64,000 bases of DNA from NCBI GenBank assembly GCA_021527695.1, contig JAKFAO010000005.1, positions 1,178,001 to 1,242,000 of the forward strand, written 5' to 3'. Made by a program: the position numbers and the translations under genes. The DNA comes from Naematelia aurantialba (Eukaryota > Basidiomycota > Tremellomycetes > Tremellales > Naemateliaceae). Under the pieces are notes generated by a model that was not told where the DNA came from, searched no databases, and was given only the letters and a program-made list of their open reading frames with translations. Below, piece by piece: positions 1 to 11,975 of the stretch. The stretch's first letter is position 1. Each line of letters starts with the position of its first letter.

Positions 1-52
1 GGTAATTGCGTCAATGGGAGCGAACACGGTGCATGACCTAGAGTGCCTGCTA

Positions 53-122
53 TCCCGCCATCCTGCTATCCTGCTATCCTGCTGTCCTGCTGTCCTGCTA
101 TCCTGTTATCCTGCTATCCTGT
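53..122. repeat. Decamer tandem repeat (TCCTGCTATC-like)
   Basis: About seven imperfect copies of a 10-bp unit (tcctgctatc, with t/c changes to tcctgctgtc and tcctgttatc) run up to the stop codon of the Atos-like gene on the minus strand. It would lie in or next to that gene's 3' UTR. No coding role is visible. Confidence 0.85.
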
Positions 123-2429
123 TAACCGGGCTCGCGCACCGCCAGCGCTCGGAGCCGCTCGCTGAGCTCCCGCTCTTCCATGCTCCCACTTCCCCGTCTG
201 AGGCGGTACCGCGCCGGAACGGGCGTCTTGACTGAGGGCGGATGCGCCTGTGCCTGGGGCAACGGCGAAGCGGCGCGCCGCTCGCCGTTTACGTTTATGT
301 TTACGCCTACGCCTGCGGCCACTGGGGGAGTCGTCGACCTCAGCGGTCGGTCTACAAACTGCCGGGTCGGCGTGGACGTGGACGTGGTAAACGTGGAGGT
401 GATGGGCGATATCGTGGACGTGATTTCCGCGGTCGTGATCGACATGATGGGCACCGCTGTGGTCGGGGTACTCAGGGCCGGCGTTGCCAGCGCCGGCGTT
501 GTCGGTCGCAGAGGCGCGAAAAGCGGAAGAGGCGACAAGACTCGTGTGGGAGATGGGCAGGATGCAGATGTAGCAGATGGAAGCGAGATCCGAGCCCGCG
601 ACGGTGACAGTGAGGGCGACAGCGACAACGATGGTGACAGTGACAGTGTCGGTGTCGCTGCCGCTACTTCCATTTGCGTTTGCATTTGCGTTTGCGTTTG
701 CGTTTGCATTTGCGTTTGCGCTTGCCCTTGCCCTTGCCCTTGTGCTTGTCGGGCAAACCATCCTTCTCGGACACGTTCCCATTCCCGCCCCGGCGAGCCC
801 GGGGACGGTGAAAATCCAACGACTCGCCCCCGCGTCCCAGATACCGATCCAGAGGGCGGAAGGACAATCTCGTCGTGCCGTTCGGTCTGGGTGATCTCGC
901 CTTGCTCCGGCGGACAGGCAGTGAATACGACTTTGAGGCTCTTGGAGACGTAGTATGCCCGTCCACCTATGTGGTTTGTTCTCCCGCCCGCACCAGCGCT
1001 CGAACCCGAATCCATATCCGCACCTGCACCCGCACCAATACCAATACCGGCCGACTTGGCGCTAGCAACACCAAAACCAGCACCAGCATCCATCCGGCAG
1101 GACGTGGCTGCTCGTGTAGGCGTAGGGGTGGTTGGTCTGGAGGAGGCGGGAGACGACCCCGTCTCTGAATCACGGGCACGACGCACGGCGCGCCTCCGCG
1201 TCGTCGATGAGTTCCTCGATCTGGTGGGAGACACCGACTGGCTCGTGGAGGCCGTGCAGATAAACTGCAGCTGGACGGCATACCGCATCGCGCCCTTGCC
1301 TTTGCGCTCCTCTGCGGCCAAGTATGTAGCTGTAGCCGGCGCCGTCTTGTGCGCTGTGGCCCTTCCAAAGGCCACAGGAGAAGACGTAGCCGTCGTCTCT
1401 TCGTCCGTCTCCGTTGTGGCTGTAGCTGTGGATACAGGAACCGACATGACGTGCGTCCTCTCCCTTGCGAGCATGCGCCCTCCGATCGGCACGGCGCGCA
1501 GATCGTACGGGATCAGAAACACCTTGATGGCCTGGCCTGGGCGTTTCACGAGGATCTGCAGCTGCCCGACCGGGGCGACGCGGTAGCCCGGATACTCTGG
1601 GGGCGGCGGCGGCGGTCCTGCAGGTTTGCTCGACGGCCCGGCACCAGAGTAGGACTGTGTATAGTGCTGCTCGAGATCTATGTGGCCCACCCATGGGGTC
1701 TGGGTCGCCCTCTTGCCCCATCTAGAGCCGGTACTGGTGCCGATGCCCGGGGTGGAGTTGGCGCTGGAGTTTTGGTAGGGGGAGAAAGAAGGCTCAAAGG
1801 TAGGGTCCGACCACGGACCTTGTAGGTCGTAGTACGTTGCGTCGAAAGGGACGACGAGGTGGCGCGGACAGCGCAGCTCGGGAGGACAGTTGCGGCCCTT
1901 GCCCACGGCGCCGAGATCGAGGACGAAGCCTGACGTCGAGCTCGCGGCAACAGAGTGCGGTGGATGGGCGTGGGACATGCGCGAGTGCAGCAGGGAGAGG
2001 GGGTACGACCCGAGCAGCGGGTGTGACCGGGACAGTGGCGGAGACGGGGACGAGGGAGATGCATGCTGAGGCGAGAGCGAGGACCGGTCACGGTCTCTGT
2101 CTCTGTAAGATGCGACCTGGGCGTGCGGATTGGACACGGCGCGAGATGACTGGGGGATGGTGCGTGGTGCTGGCGAGGGTGTCCGCGACGAGGGATACAC
2201 TGGAGGTTTGGCAAGGGGGGACGAGCGCAGCGGCGAGGCTACATGGGGTTAGTCGGTGAATGATCACCCTTGTGGCTCGCAGGTCGAGCGCCAGAGACGA
2301 TGTCGCTGTCGCGGTCTCCAAAGCTCGCACGGCGGGACGGGGGGGAGGGAATGCGATTCGTTGAAAGGACTCACGAGAAGAAACGCCCACACCCGACCCA
2401 CCCGACTGAACAGGAATTGAAATGGTCAT
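122..2429 (-). CDS. Atos/FAM214-like conserved domain protein
   Basis: Two exons read on the minus strand: 2429-2375 and 2238-122, giving 723 residues. The ATG at 2429 was chosen because the long second exon has no early ATG and opens right after a CTAAC branch site and TAG acceptor; the GTGAGT donor at 2374 joins it in phase. The protein carries the split conserved block of the Atos/FAM214 family. Its first part contains GHIDLEQH, then YRVAPVGQLQILVKRPGQ and KVFLIPYDLRAVP (roughly residues 200-280). Its second part is AYYVSKSLKVVF, after a long Ser/Gly-rich insertion. The C-terminal third is low-complexity, with Gln-Gly/Gln-Thr repeats and Leu-Ser-Pro repeats. Animal Atos proteins act as transcriptional regulators and a fission-yeast relative is linked to meiotic chromosome segregation; the role here is unknown. 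The family call is solid; the first exon is inferred. Confidence 0.8.
670..755. repeat. Hexamer repeat coding for Gln-rich tract
   Basis: Tandem hexamers ttgcgt/ttgcat, then cttgcc, on the plus strand. Read on the minus strand they encode the QGQG...QTQMQTQ tract in the C-terminal half of the Atos-like protein. The unit is six bases, so length changes keep the frame. Confidence 0.85.
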
Positions 2430-3085
2430 CCTCTGTCCTCCGTCACCAATGCACTGTTGTCACTGATACACCTTTCGACGACGACACACAGCCGCTACCA
2501 CCTTCCGTCACTGGTGTCTTTCCGCCACCGATCCTCTTCCGTCACTGGTATCTCTCTGAATACAGCTCGCCACAACTCTGTCTACAGTCTTCCACACAAG
2601 ACTAACACCTTGCTGGACAATCCAGTACTGGAACGATGAATGGAATGTGGTGATGGGATACACTATGTTCAACCCTCCATCATATCGCCCGAGTCGGAAT
2701 AGACAGAATGGGTAATGACGGGTACTGCGTGTGGGGCTCCGTGCCAGTCACGTGACTTTTCTGCCCCCGTCTCAGTCCATGCTGACCACGGATCCCATGG
2801 TGGACAGACGTGGCATGGTGGGAACGCACAGAGATGCCATGGCCAAGGATACAACTCGCTAGAGTATGACAGATTTATACAATATGGCGTTGGCTCCCTA
2901 TCAGTCAAAAAAATGCCAAAATTTCCCCAATCTCCAACAGATGCTAAAAGACAACGTTGCAGATGGGAACAAGATATTTTGCGCGCACGCCTCGCCCATC
3001 CAGATTCCTCAACCCCCAAACTGTCCAGGTAAACCACCCATCCCGCCAAGCGGTCACTCCCTGGAGGTCAATTCCCTCGAGAACG
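2430..3085. other. Intergenic, no gene seen
   Basis: Space between the start of the Atos-like gene and the end of the ankyrin gene, both on the minus strand. It should hold the Atos-like promoter. A short direct repeat (cttccgtcactggt) occurs near 2504-2518 and 2538-2551. Nothing else is recognisable. Confidence 0.6.
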
Positions 3086-6000
3086 TCACTTCCGTCCCCC
3101 GAGGTGCCCAATCGCGCCCTTGAGATTCCCCCATTTCCCTGCTTTCTTCAAACTCTCAGCAGGTAGTCCTCCCCCCACGACATGCCCCCCACGCCAGTCG
3201 TTCTCAATTACCGTCAACCTCGCAGGCGCTTGCTCCTCGTCGTCCGAGTCGCCGCCATCGTGCGGTGTTCCAGCGTATCGGCTGGAAAAGATCGAGATGT
3301 AGGGCGCATGCGAGGGCGGCGACATGCCTTGGTACCGCGTAGACACCACATCTGCAATCGGAGCCGGAGCTTGTCGGTACGACGACGCCGCCCGGATGGA
3401 AGGTGCTCCAAGGCGAGTCGACATGGACAGAGGAGACAACGAGCGGGCCATGGACGCTGTGGATAAATTTGAATGTTGGCTCGTCATTCGTGATGACACG
3501 CCGGACACGGAAGCATTGGATCGTCCAGGAAGCTGAAGCGAGTGTTTCTTTTGCGGCCGAGGCGGTATGAGATCAGATGAAACAAATGGCATGGGAGACG
3601 AGATATTGGGATAACGGTCCGCATCAGCCTCCGAGTGTACATCCTGCGCTCGGCGATGAGCGGGTCCCGCATTGAGCCAGGCATCAGACGAGGCTGCGCG
3701 CGGTCGAGGGTGAGATCGTGGCGAGCCCGGAGGTATGACAGGCGGCAGCGAGGTGAGGGCTTGCATACGCTCGCGATAAGCAGCGGCCCGCTTATCGTAG
3801 ATGGTGTTAATCGACGGGACAGAGGTTATGGGGTGCTCCACAGAGTAAAAACTCGCTGCTTGACGAGGGGTACCTATTGCCATCAGCAAGATTTCATGGT
3901 AATCAGCGGTCCCCAACTTACGCCTTGCAGGGTGCCGTGTCGAAGTCCCAGTCCTAGCCGAAGAGCCCATAACCGAGCCGGATCCAGAGGGATCGCTCTT
4001 GGCGCTGACAAAACTTCCTTGATCGGAGCTGTCAAACTCGCTGCCACTTCCCACTCTTCTACTCCGTCGTTTCTCCCGCTCCACAAACTCCTGCTCGAGA
4101 GCGTGACTATCACCGTATGCAGCCAGCTGAGCTGCTAGAGATCTGCTAGAGTCGAGTGAAGGTGGGAGTTGAGCGAGCTGCAATACATCGTCCTCGGCTC
4201 TTTTCACCATATCCGCTGCTTCCGCACGAGAGGATATCTTCCGTCGAGCAACAGGATGGGCAACTGCATCCTCTGGTACGGGTGGGAAGCCCGATCCTAG
4301 CGTGATCGAGAGTAGAGATGGTGGTGTCAGGCTCGTGGCTGGAGTCGAGACCGTCTGCATATATGAATACGCTGCGCTCGAGGCGGTTGAGGATATACTC
4401 TTCCCTCTGGATCTCGTGTCGATGCCCGACGCGATGGAAGGTGGAGGCGGGGGTGGCGAGTGCATCTTGGAATCAGCCAACTTGACCGGAGATCTCTCGG
4501 CGATGTCTTCTGTCTTTATAGAGCTCATTTGAAGGGCTGTAGGAGGGGTATTGACATGGATAGCTTCGCTCGCACGAGCGGCAGTCCCAACACCTGCACC
4601 TCGGAAGCGCCGGCCCCATCGACTGCTCTTTGGCGGGCTCGGCTTCGGAGGCTCGCGGACTTCGACAGTCTTGTCAAATGATTCCACGAATCGTGACCCG
4701 GATGAGCGTGGTGGCGAGATCTTTTCGAGAATGACCCGCTTGGATTCGGGACCCGACTGCGACTCGGCTTTCTTGACTTCCATGACATCGTCTTGCTCGG
4801 CAGATGGAGGGTTTCCTTCGGTGCCATGGGCAGTGGCCTCCTTGGTCGCCAACAACGGCTCACTCGGTACCTCACCTGAAACAGGAGTTTCAGTAGTAGG
4901 TTCGGCAGGAATAGTAGTGACAATCGCTGCCTGATCAAGGGGGCCAGCTGCCTCGGTCTCTTCTTCGGTCGGCTCCTCGGTCTCTCTCTTTGGTGTATCG
5001 ACGGAAGCTGCGCCGCTCGATTCCTCAGTTTCGTCGTTGGGTGTCCTGACAGGAGTAGCCGATTCCTCAGTCTGTGGGTCAGGCGTCTCGTCAGGGACAG
5101 TCGCTACGTCTGCCTGGGCAACTGTCTCGCTCGAATCATCCACGTCTACCCGAGGTGTTTCTGTCGAGGCAGGGGTCTCATCTACAGGTGCACCTGCATC
5201 TGCCTCGCTCAACACCTCGGGTACTTCGCTAGGTTTCTCGACAGGGGCAGTCGCCTCGTCGTGTTGTACGACCGCCTCGCTCGATTGCTTGATCGCTTCG
5301 CCGAGGGTCTCGACAGTAATAGGCGCCTCCTCGACAGGGGCAATCGTCTCATCGTGCGGCTCAACCTGAATCGGGGTAGAAAGCTCCGGTCCAGAAGCTG
5401 GTACTGGAGTGGTTGGGCTCTCCAAAGGCGTTGGCATCGCAGTAGAGTCTCCAGAAACTCGCAAGATTGGGGTGGAAACATCCCCTGCGGTTGGTGTTGA
5501 GGGGTCGGCGGGTTCCAGGTCCAGCACATTCGTATCAATTTTTGCGTCTCTGCCGAACATCTTGCTTGCCGTTGGTGTCGTTGGACCGTCATCCCTCACT
5601 TCAGCCGCGCCGACGGATGCTGAAAGTTCCTCAAACGCTTCCTCTGGATCATCCATGAGCGCGTCGTGGTATTCTACCTCTCCGTCCGTGTCCGTGTAGT
5701 CTGCTTCCATCTCGGTCTCATCTCCTCGCTCTGTAGCGGTGTCCCCTTCGCCATCGCCCTTCTCAGTACCGTCTTCCCTTTCGGTCTCCGAGCCCGAGCT
5801 CGGCCGCTGGTTCTCGAGAGTCTCTTGACCGCTTTTTTGCGAACTGGTAGAGTCCAGCGTACTGGAGACGCCGGACCGGACGGACCCAGGTGCCACATCC
5901 GAGCCAAGCCTCGGCGACAATTGGTCTTCTGGCATGCCAAGGTCGCCTTCAGTATCCAAAAATTCCTCTCCGTCGGAATCTTCTTGCTCCTCGTCTTCTT

Positions 6001-8306
6001 GCACTGCCTGTCCCTCTGCATCCGCTTCGTGATCGGCGTCTTCTCCCTTCTCCGACTCGCGACGGGCTCTCTCGTTCTCCTTCCAAAACAGGCTTGACGC
6101 CATCTTTCTGAGGCCTATCCCGTCGCGCCAGCTGAGACCGTACATCTTCGAGCTGTTGGGCGGGAGGCGGCTAGTGAACACCATATCGCTACCAGGCAAT
6201 GTTGCTGAGCGGGGCTTGGTGGCTGTCGGTCTGAGTGGACTCGACGGCGACGCGATGAGGGGCGCGAGCGATGAGACTTCGGACAGCGGTTCGGTCAGCG
6301 ATTGAGACATGATGATCTCAGTCCTTGAGCGACGGATACCTTGACCGGGTTCTGGGTCACGTTGCCACTCATTTGCGAGCGGTGAAGGAGTCATAACATC
6401 GCTGGTCGCTCTTGCTCTTGACCACGTCCGTTCGACAAAGTTGGAAGGTGTGATAGAGGAGGGGGTGATCAGGGGCGCGAGGTGACTGAATTGAGGATAC
6501 AGCGAAAGATCCAGATTTGGTACAGGTGGAGCATCCGGATCGTCAGGAAAGAATTTTGTCTTGGTCGATGGCGCTGATGCCGGCACAGGCCTTATTTCAG
6601 AATCAGCTGGGAGCTGGGTCCCATCGTCAGGTGTGAGCTGCCTTTCTCGCATGTCAAGATCGATACTGGCGCGCTTCAACCTCTCTATGCCATCGTCGAT
6701 GTCCTCAGCGGCGATAATCTTCGTAGATTCAGTGCGGTGCGGGGGGCTAGGACTGCGTGAGGGTGGGGACTGGCCTCGCCGGAACAGGTGCAGTAGGGCG
6801 TGTTTTGACATGTATTTGCGCGACGCATTAGAACTGCGTCGAACAGGGGGCGATCCTGTCGACTCATTTGATTTGTGTCGACCTCGGAAGAGGGATGTTG
6901 ACCGAGAGGGAGAAGAGGAACCGGATGGTGAAATCTCTGGCGAGCGAGCCTTGTCGCGGTGCATAGCCGCCCTGAATGCAGCCCCCGGGTGCGTTGCTTT
7001 TTCGATGATAGAGGGAAGAGACGGACGGCGGGATGTAGTCGTGTTGCTGCGTTTCGGGACCGGTCCGATTCGAATTGGTAGAGTGGCCGGTGCTGCCATA
7101 GATCTGGTAGAACGTATGGATGGCGAATGGTTGTTCGTGGGTGAAATTGGACTTGAAGCCTCGAGAACGGCGGCGCTCCCTATACACACTTCGCTTGCGC
7201 TTCCGTCCAAGCCAGAAACTAGCGAATCTCGTAGCGGAGAAGGGGATGTGGGGGAGGTCAGGTCTATGGGCGATGGCAGCTTGTCTGGGGTAACCTCGAC
7301 ACCAGTCACAATGGATAGATGGCTATTTGAAGGCTCGGACGACAGCTCGTGGATGCTGGACACGAAAGAAGCCGATCGGCTCGAGCGTCCCTTGAAGAAC
7401 CCTTCGACACTCTTCTTCATCCTCACCGCGGCACTGGCATCGGAAGTATTACTAACAAAACTCAGGGCGCGCTCCTTGCCCTTTCGAGAACCGAGGGACC
7501 CGTAGCGCAGACTACCTGCGTCCTCGTCGATGTTTGACAAGGAGGTGGAAGGTGAGGGTATAGCGAGCGGTTCAGAGCCATCTTGATTACCGCTGTTGGA
7601 GTTGGAGCTTTGGGCCGACTGGGATTCTTGTAGTTTAAGATGTTCCCAGACACGTAACACTCGAATGACATCGGTGTGTCCGTTGATTTCCGCAAGCGCT
7701 TCTGGGGTCATGCCGTTCTTGTCTGCCTTGTCGGGAATCGCGCCACACGTGAGGAGAATCTGCACAATTGGAGCGTGTCCGTTCGCTGCAGCAAAGTGAA
7801 GGGGTGTTGAACCTGTCGGATTAGCTTTGTCGTAATGCAAGATCGTAAATCTCACCAGCTGCACCGACGCTTGGAACGTTGGGCTTTTTCCCGTCGCTGT
7901 ATCTCCTTGGCAGCCTTGGCGCATTCACGTCCGCACCTCGCTCAATCAACATCCGCACGACACTGACACTGCCCCCCGAGCACGCCGCATGCAAGGGGAG
8001 CACGCCATGGAGGACCGAGTTGACCGGTTGACCATGTGTCAGGGCGTAGTGGACCAGCCCTACATTTCCGCTCGCCGCCGCCGAGTGCAATTCGAGGTTC
8101 GGGACTGGATGGGGTAAGGCGATGTCATGGGAGAGAGAATGTGGAGGACGTCGAAGACGGCGAGTTGTTGCGTCCGAGTTCAGCAAGTGAGGAGACAGAT
8201 GATCCAAGACAGGTCGAATAGATGGCGCAAGGGAGAAGGGAGGTTCGTAGATGGTCGGGGGATGGGGAAGAGACGCGGAGAAGAAAGGAGTTTGAAGTGC
8301 GGCCAT
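3086..8306 (-). CDS. Large ankyrin-repeat protein, mostly disordered
   Basis: Two exons on the minus strand, 8306-7856 and 7812-3086, separated by a 43-nt intron (7813-7855); 1,725 residues. The start at 8306 (MAALQTPFF) is the first in-frame ATG that precedes the ankyrin block without the unlikely upstream extension. About four ankyrin repeats lie at residues 70-220 (NLELHSAAASGNVGLVHYAL, GVLPLHAACSGGSVSVVRML, GSTPLHFAAANGHAPIVQIL, GMTPEALAEINGHTDVIRVL); the intron falls between repeats two and three. The remaining 1,500 residues are rich in Ser, Pro, Glu and Thr, with acidic stretches and ETPA/EEAP-type repeats, and no recognisable domain. Such a layout suggests a scaffold or adaptor that binds partners through the ankyrin face. 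I do not recognise a named orthologue. Many antisense open frames cross this gene and are shadows. Confidence 0.85.
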
Positions 8307-9698
8307 GGGTAGGTGAGAGATCCAACGAAATCCGACACGGTTAGAGGTTTGACATGTCAGCGCTGAACGACAGTCACGATTCCGAGACGGAAAGATCGCA
8401 AGACGCAAGAGATATATAGGATGTGGGAGGTGGGATGGTGACAAGCGACCGGAGGGTGCGGTAAGACCATTTGCCGGGGCGACGAGAGAATGAAAGGATC
8501 ATCAAAGGGTGGCCGCGACGCCGGGGACGCCTTGATCACGCCGCACCCGGTCACTCTTCGACGAGCCATCACTCTTCGACAACCCGGACACGCTGGGTAG
8601 ACCAGCCTATCAGGAGCACTAAGACTCACAATTGAGCGCGACATCATACTTGGCTTCTACGTCTTCCGTCTTCCTTGAAGACGACATGCCTCTCGGTCCC
8701 TGTCCTCAACATAGGCCAACACGCTGTTCTATCGCTTTGCCGTAGGGGGTCGTCGAGACGCAAGACGTGTTGGAGCGCGAGCAAGCAAGCGCCAGGGTTT
8801 CCTCCTCGACGATCCAACTTGACTGATTCGGACGATGGGGGCTTTGAGGTGAATCGGAAAACCAGGTCGAGGTCGTGTGGCTCAGAGGTATGTCGCTCCT
8901 GGCGATTTTGGGGTATGCAGTGGGATGTATACAGGAGGATGCAGAGGAGTAGATGCGTAGAGGAGTCGAGAGACGAGTGGCAGGAGGAGTAGCGCCAGTA
9001 GCAGGAGGGAGAGGTAAGAGGGTGAGGAGGAAGGGCAGAACCGGCAGGGTCCTTGGTCCGCTTTCGCACAACGCCGGGCTAAAAACGAGGGGATGACGTT
9101 TGCTTTCTTTCCCTGTCTGGCTTTCCTTCTTTCCTTCCTTCCTTCCTTCTTCCCTGTCTGTCTAGAGCGTCCCTCTTGCCCCTTCTAAATGTGAGCTCCA
9201 AAGGGTTTGCAGCTACAACTCCTGCTCAGTGGTCCATCTCATCCCCCTTCAACGACATTGGGGGCATACGGAGCTCTCCACATGCATGGGCCACGTCGCA
9301 CGTTGCCATGCGTTGAATCTTAAAGTCCGGGAAGAGAAGGGGGGGACGGGGGGGATAAGGTGCAGGATGTAGATTTAGAGGGATCTTTGGGCCCTGATTC
9401 AGCTGCCGAGACAGTCCAAGGACTTACCGAGGTTGGGCAAGTGTTTGGCTGTTGAGTGGTGTGGTTTGGTAGCGCTCGAGAGCCCCATGGGATATTATTT
9501 GTCACGTCGGTCGAGTCATGAATGTCCGATAGCCGAGCTCACTGGGGACATGCCTACCAAAGAGGTTAGGGGATCGTCGGCTAGAGTTGTAGCTGTAGAT
9601 CCCTCAGTTCTGTGCCCCGCTTGGCAATTGGTACAGTCAGGGCAATTAACCACCGTTTCAACCTCTGTTCGCCGTCGTCCCTTCTCGATGCAGCGTCG
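8307..9698. other. Intergenic between divergent ankyrin and GH71 genes
   Basis: This region should hold both promoters. Visible features are a pyrimidine-rich tract (ctttccttcc type) near 9110-9165, a direct repeat of tcactcttcgac near 8552 and 8569, and short open frames on both strands without ATG starts or good splice signals. An ATGATG followed by a GTGAGT donor at about 8647-8630 on the minus strand could be an upstream leader exon of the ankyrin gene, but no acceptor convinced me. Confidence 0.5.
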
Positions 9699-11702
9699 AT
9701 GCGGGACGTTGCGCGCCTGACTTTACATCCGCTCTTCCGGCCGGTCCTGGGTGTGGGGCTGTTACTGCTGGCCATGTCTGCACTGACTGCACGTTGGCAG
9801 CATCACACGTCTTCACAAGGTCTGGGAGAGTCGGGCGACCGAGACACTGCTCGCAAGCCAAGGCTTGTGGTAGCCCACTTCATGGTGCGCTTCTTCGCGT
9901 TCTTCTAGCCGTAGCTCTACCTTGGTGTCTATCAAACCGTCATGATCGTCGTGGCTGACATTCCGTATTCAAGCTCGGCAACACGTATCCCTTCACCGAA
10001 CATGACTGGCAAACGACCTTCACCCAGGCAGAGGAGACTGGTCTGTACGCCGCTACCATTGCCCTGACGCATTGACCACTGACACAATATCAGCGACGGG
10101 CTGGCGCTCAACCTGGGCCCGGAAGATTGGCAGCTCAAGCAAGCTCAGTCTGCCTACTCGATACTACCCTCTTTCAACTCCCGGTTCAAGCTCTTTCTCT
10201 CGCTCGACATGAATGTCCTGCCCAGCTCGACGAAGGACGACGCATACAACCTGGTAGAGAAGATTGCGCCGCTGATAGCTTCTCCCGCCTCGCTCTTGTG
10301 GGCAGACGGTCGTCCGCTACTCAGTACGTTTGGCGGCCATGACCGCACGTTTGGTGGCTTGGGATGGGAAAGAGTCCTGCACATTCTCAATGACCGAGTG
10401 GGCAAGAGCAACAAGGTATCAGACTGCTTCTTGTTACATTGCAGTTGGACCGCCGCTGACGAGACAAGGTATTGTTCGTGCCTAGCTTCTTCATGCCTCC
10501 GAACGATTTCATCAGCCTCCCATATGTAGATGGCACATTTGCATGGAACAGCGCGTGGTGAGTACCGGAGATTGTCGGATCATGGCCTATGCTTTTATAC
10601 TAAAGTCAACTACAGGCCGATGGGCAATTCGTCCATCGCTATCGATGAAGACCAGCCGTTCCTGCGTAGCGTGAGCTGGTCATATATTACGAAAAGCTGG
10701 CAGCTTATGGATCTAGGGCAAGCCGTATATGGCTGCGGTGTCGCCGCTGTTCTTCACGCATTATGGCACGTCTGGCCCCTTTGCGTTTAACAAGAACTGG
10801 ATCTGTGCGTGTGCTCCAGTCATGTTTGCTGGCCCCTGGCTCTTTTCCTTCTTCCTGGTCCTCCTCCTCCACTGCCTTGGCTTCCCTCTTTTTCCCCTGT
10901 GAATCTGATCATATGGACGACTCGAAATCATAGCCAACGAAGCCGGGCTGACACCCCCAAGACCGATCAGACGACCTTCTGTACCCTACGCGATGGAACC
11001 AGCTCCTTTCCCTCCCAGCTGCGGAAGCACCAGCCATCATCCAAGTGGTATCATGGAACGACCACGGCGAGTCTCACGCCATCGCGCCTGTGCTCGGCGC
11101 GCAGCCGGGTAGCGAAGCATGGACGAACGGGATGGATCATGTGGCGTTCCGCGAGATGACGCGGTACTTTGCTGAACGGTGGAGGGGGACGCCAGCGCAC
11201 TCGGAGGCAGAGACAGAGGTCGATTACAACCGCCAGGTGCAGGTGTGGATGTGGTATCGCCCCCATCCGAGCGGGTTGATCGTCGAGGGAGACGACGTTG
11301 GTCGACCAGGAAATGCCGATTGGGTAAGTAGTTGGCATTTACCCTTTCAACGGCGGTTCGGGCGTCTTGGAGTCACTACCGTCACCGTCATGTTGCAAGC
11401 ATACTGGTTATAGCGCTCGCTGAGAGACGCAGGCACAGGACTTGATCAACGCCGTCGTCGTCGCTCCACCGGGACTGCAGGCGACACTCCACATCCACAA
11501 CGACGTGCACCGGCACATGCACCACTTGAAAGCCGGCACAGCCAACCTCCTGACGGCGCCGTTTGTACCTGGCCAAGTGCGGTTCGAGGTGGCAGCGTCG
11601 AACGGGGACATCCTTCTCACTGGACAAGGGAGGGAAATTGCTGCTGCCACGGACGGCTACAACTTCAACATGTGGACGGGGTCGTGGACTGTCAGACTAT
11701 AG
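9699..11702 (+). CDS. GH71 alpha-1,3-glucanase (mutanase)
   Basis: Eight exons: 9699-9884, 9974-10044, 10094-10415, 10469-10557, 10616-10670, 10717-10804, 10962-11323, 11433-11702; 480 residues. The enzyme hydrolyses alpha-1,3-glucan, a wall polysaccharide that also anchors capsule in related yeasts. Family signatures appear in order: VVAHFMLGNTYPF, GLDGLALNLGPEDW, FKLFLSLDMNVLP, GTFAWNSAWPMGNS, GKPYMAAVSPLFFTHYG, NWIYRSDDLLYPTRWNQ, and QVVSWNDHGESH near the end of the barrel, which carries acidic residues typical of GH71. The N terminus (residues 12-27, LFRPVLGVGLLLLAMSAL) is a hydrophobic segment preceded by basic residues, fitting a signal anchor or signal peptide, so the enzyme should enter the secretory route. 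The start is the first ATG in frame; an upstream extension lacks one. No carbohydrate-binding module is seen. Confidence 0.92.
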
Positions 11703-11975
11703 AGGATTGTAGAGGTCAAGGACATTGCGCATATTGTTCGCATTGCTGTTTGGTACACCGAGGACATGGGCTACTGGTATGCATACGGTGACGACTTTGC
11801 CGCAGTGGCAACTGTAACCCTAATCGCAACCAACAGCATGATCTTCCAGCTTTGATTTTCGGGTCTCGATAGTCGACTTGTTCTTCCTCTTTCACATTTC
11901 TTCCTCATGTCGTCCTTCTGTTTCTAAGCTTGGAATAGCGAGTCGTCAAACTCCAGTCCGTTGGAGATACAGAGC

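Noticed and set aside
114..953. Several open frames on both strands opposite or beside the Atos-like C terminus
   Set aside because: They are shadows of the Gln/Leu-Ser repeat coding region. They are low-complexity, lack ATG or splice support, and the Atos frame has conserved domain motifs.
6561..7505. 314-codon antisense frame over the ankyrin gene
   Set aside because: GC-rich codons leave long open antisense frames. It has no recognisable motif and overlaps a long, coherent coding exon.
8644..9071. Minus-strand frames of 121-141 codons with a hydrophobic stretch
   Set aside because: Neither begins with ATG, and no upstream exon or consistent splice signal was found.
9320..9530. Possible minus-strand mini-gene MGLSSATK... 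with a tail PPSPPSLPGL
   Set aside because: The intron needed to join the parts would be only 25 nt, too short for spliceosomal splicing.
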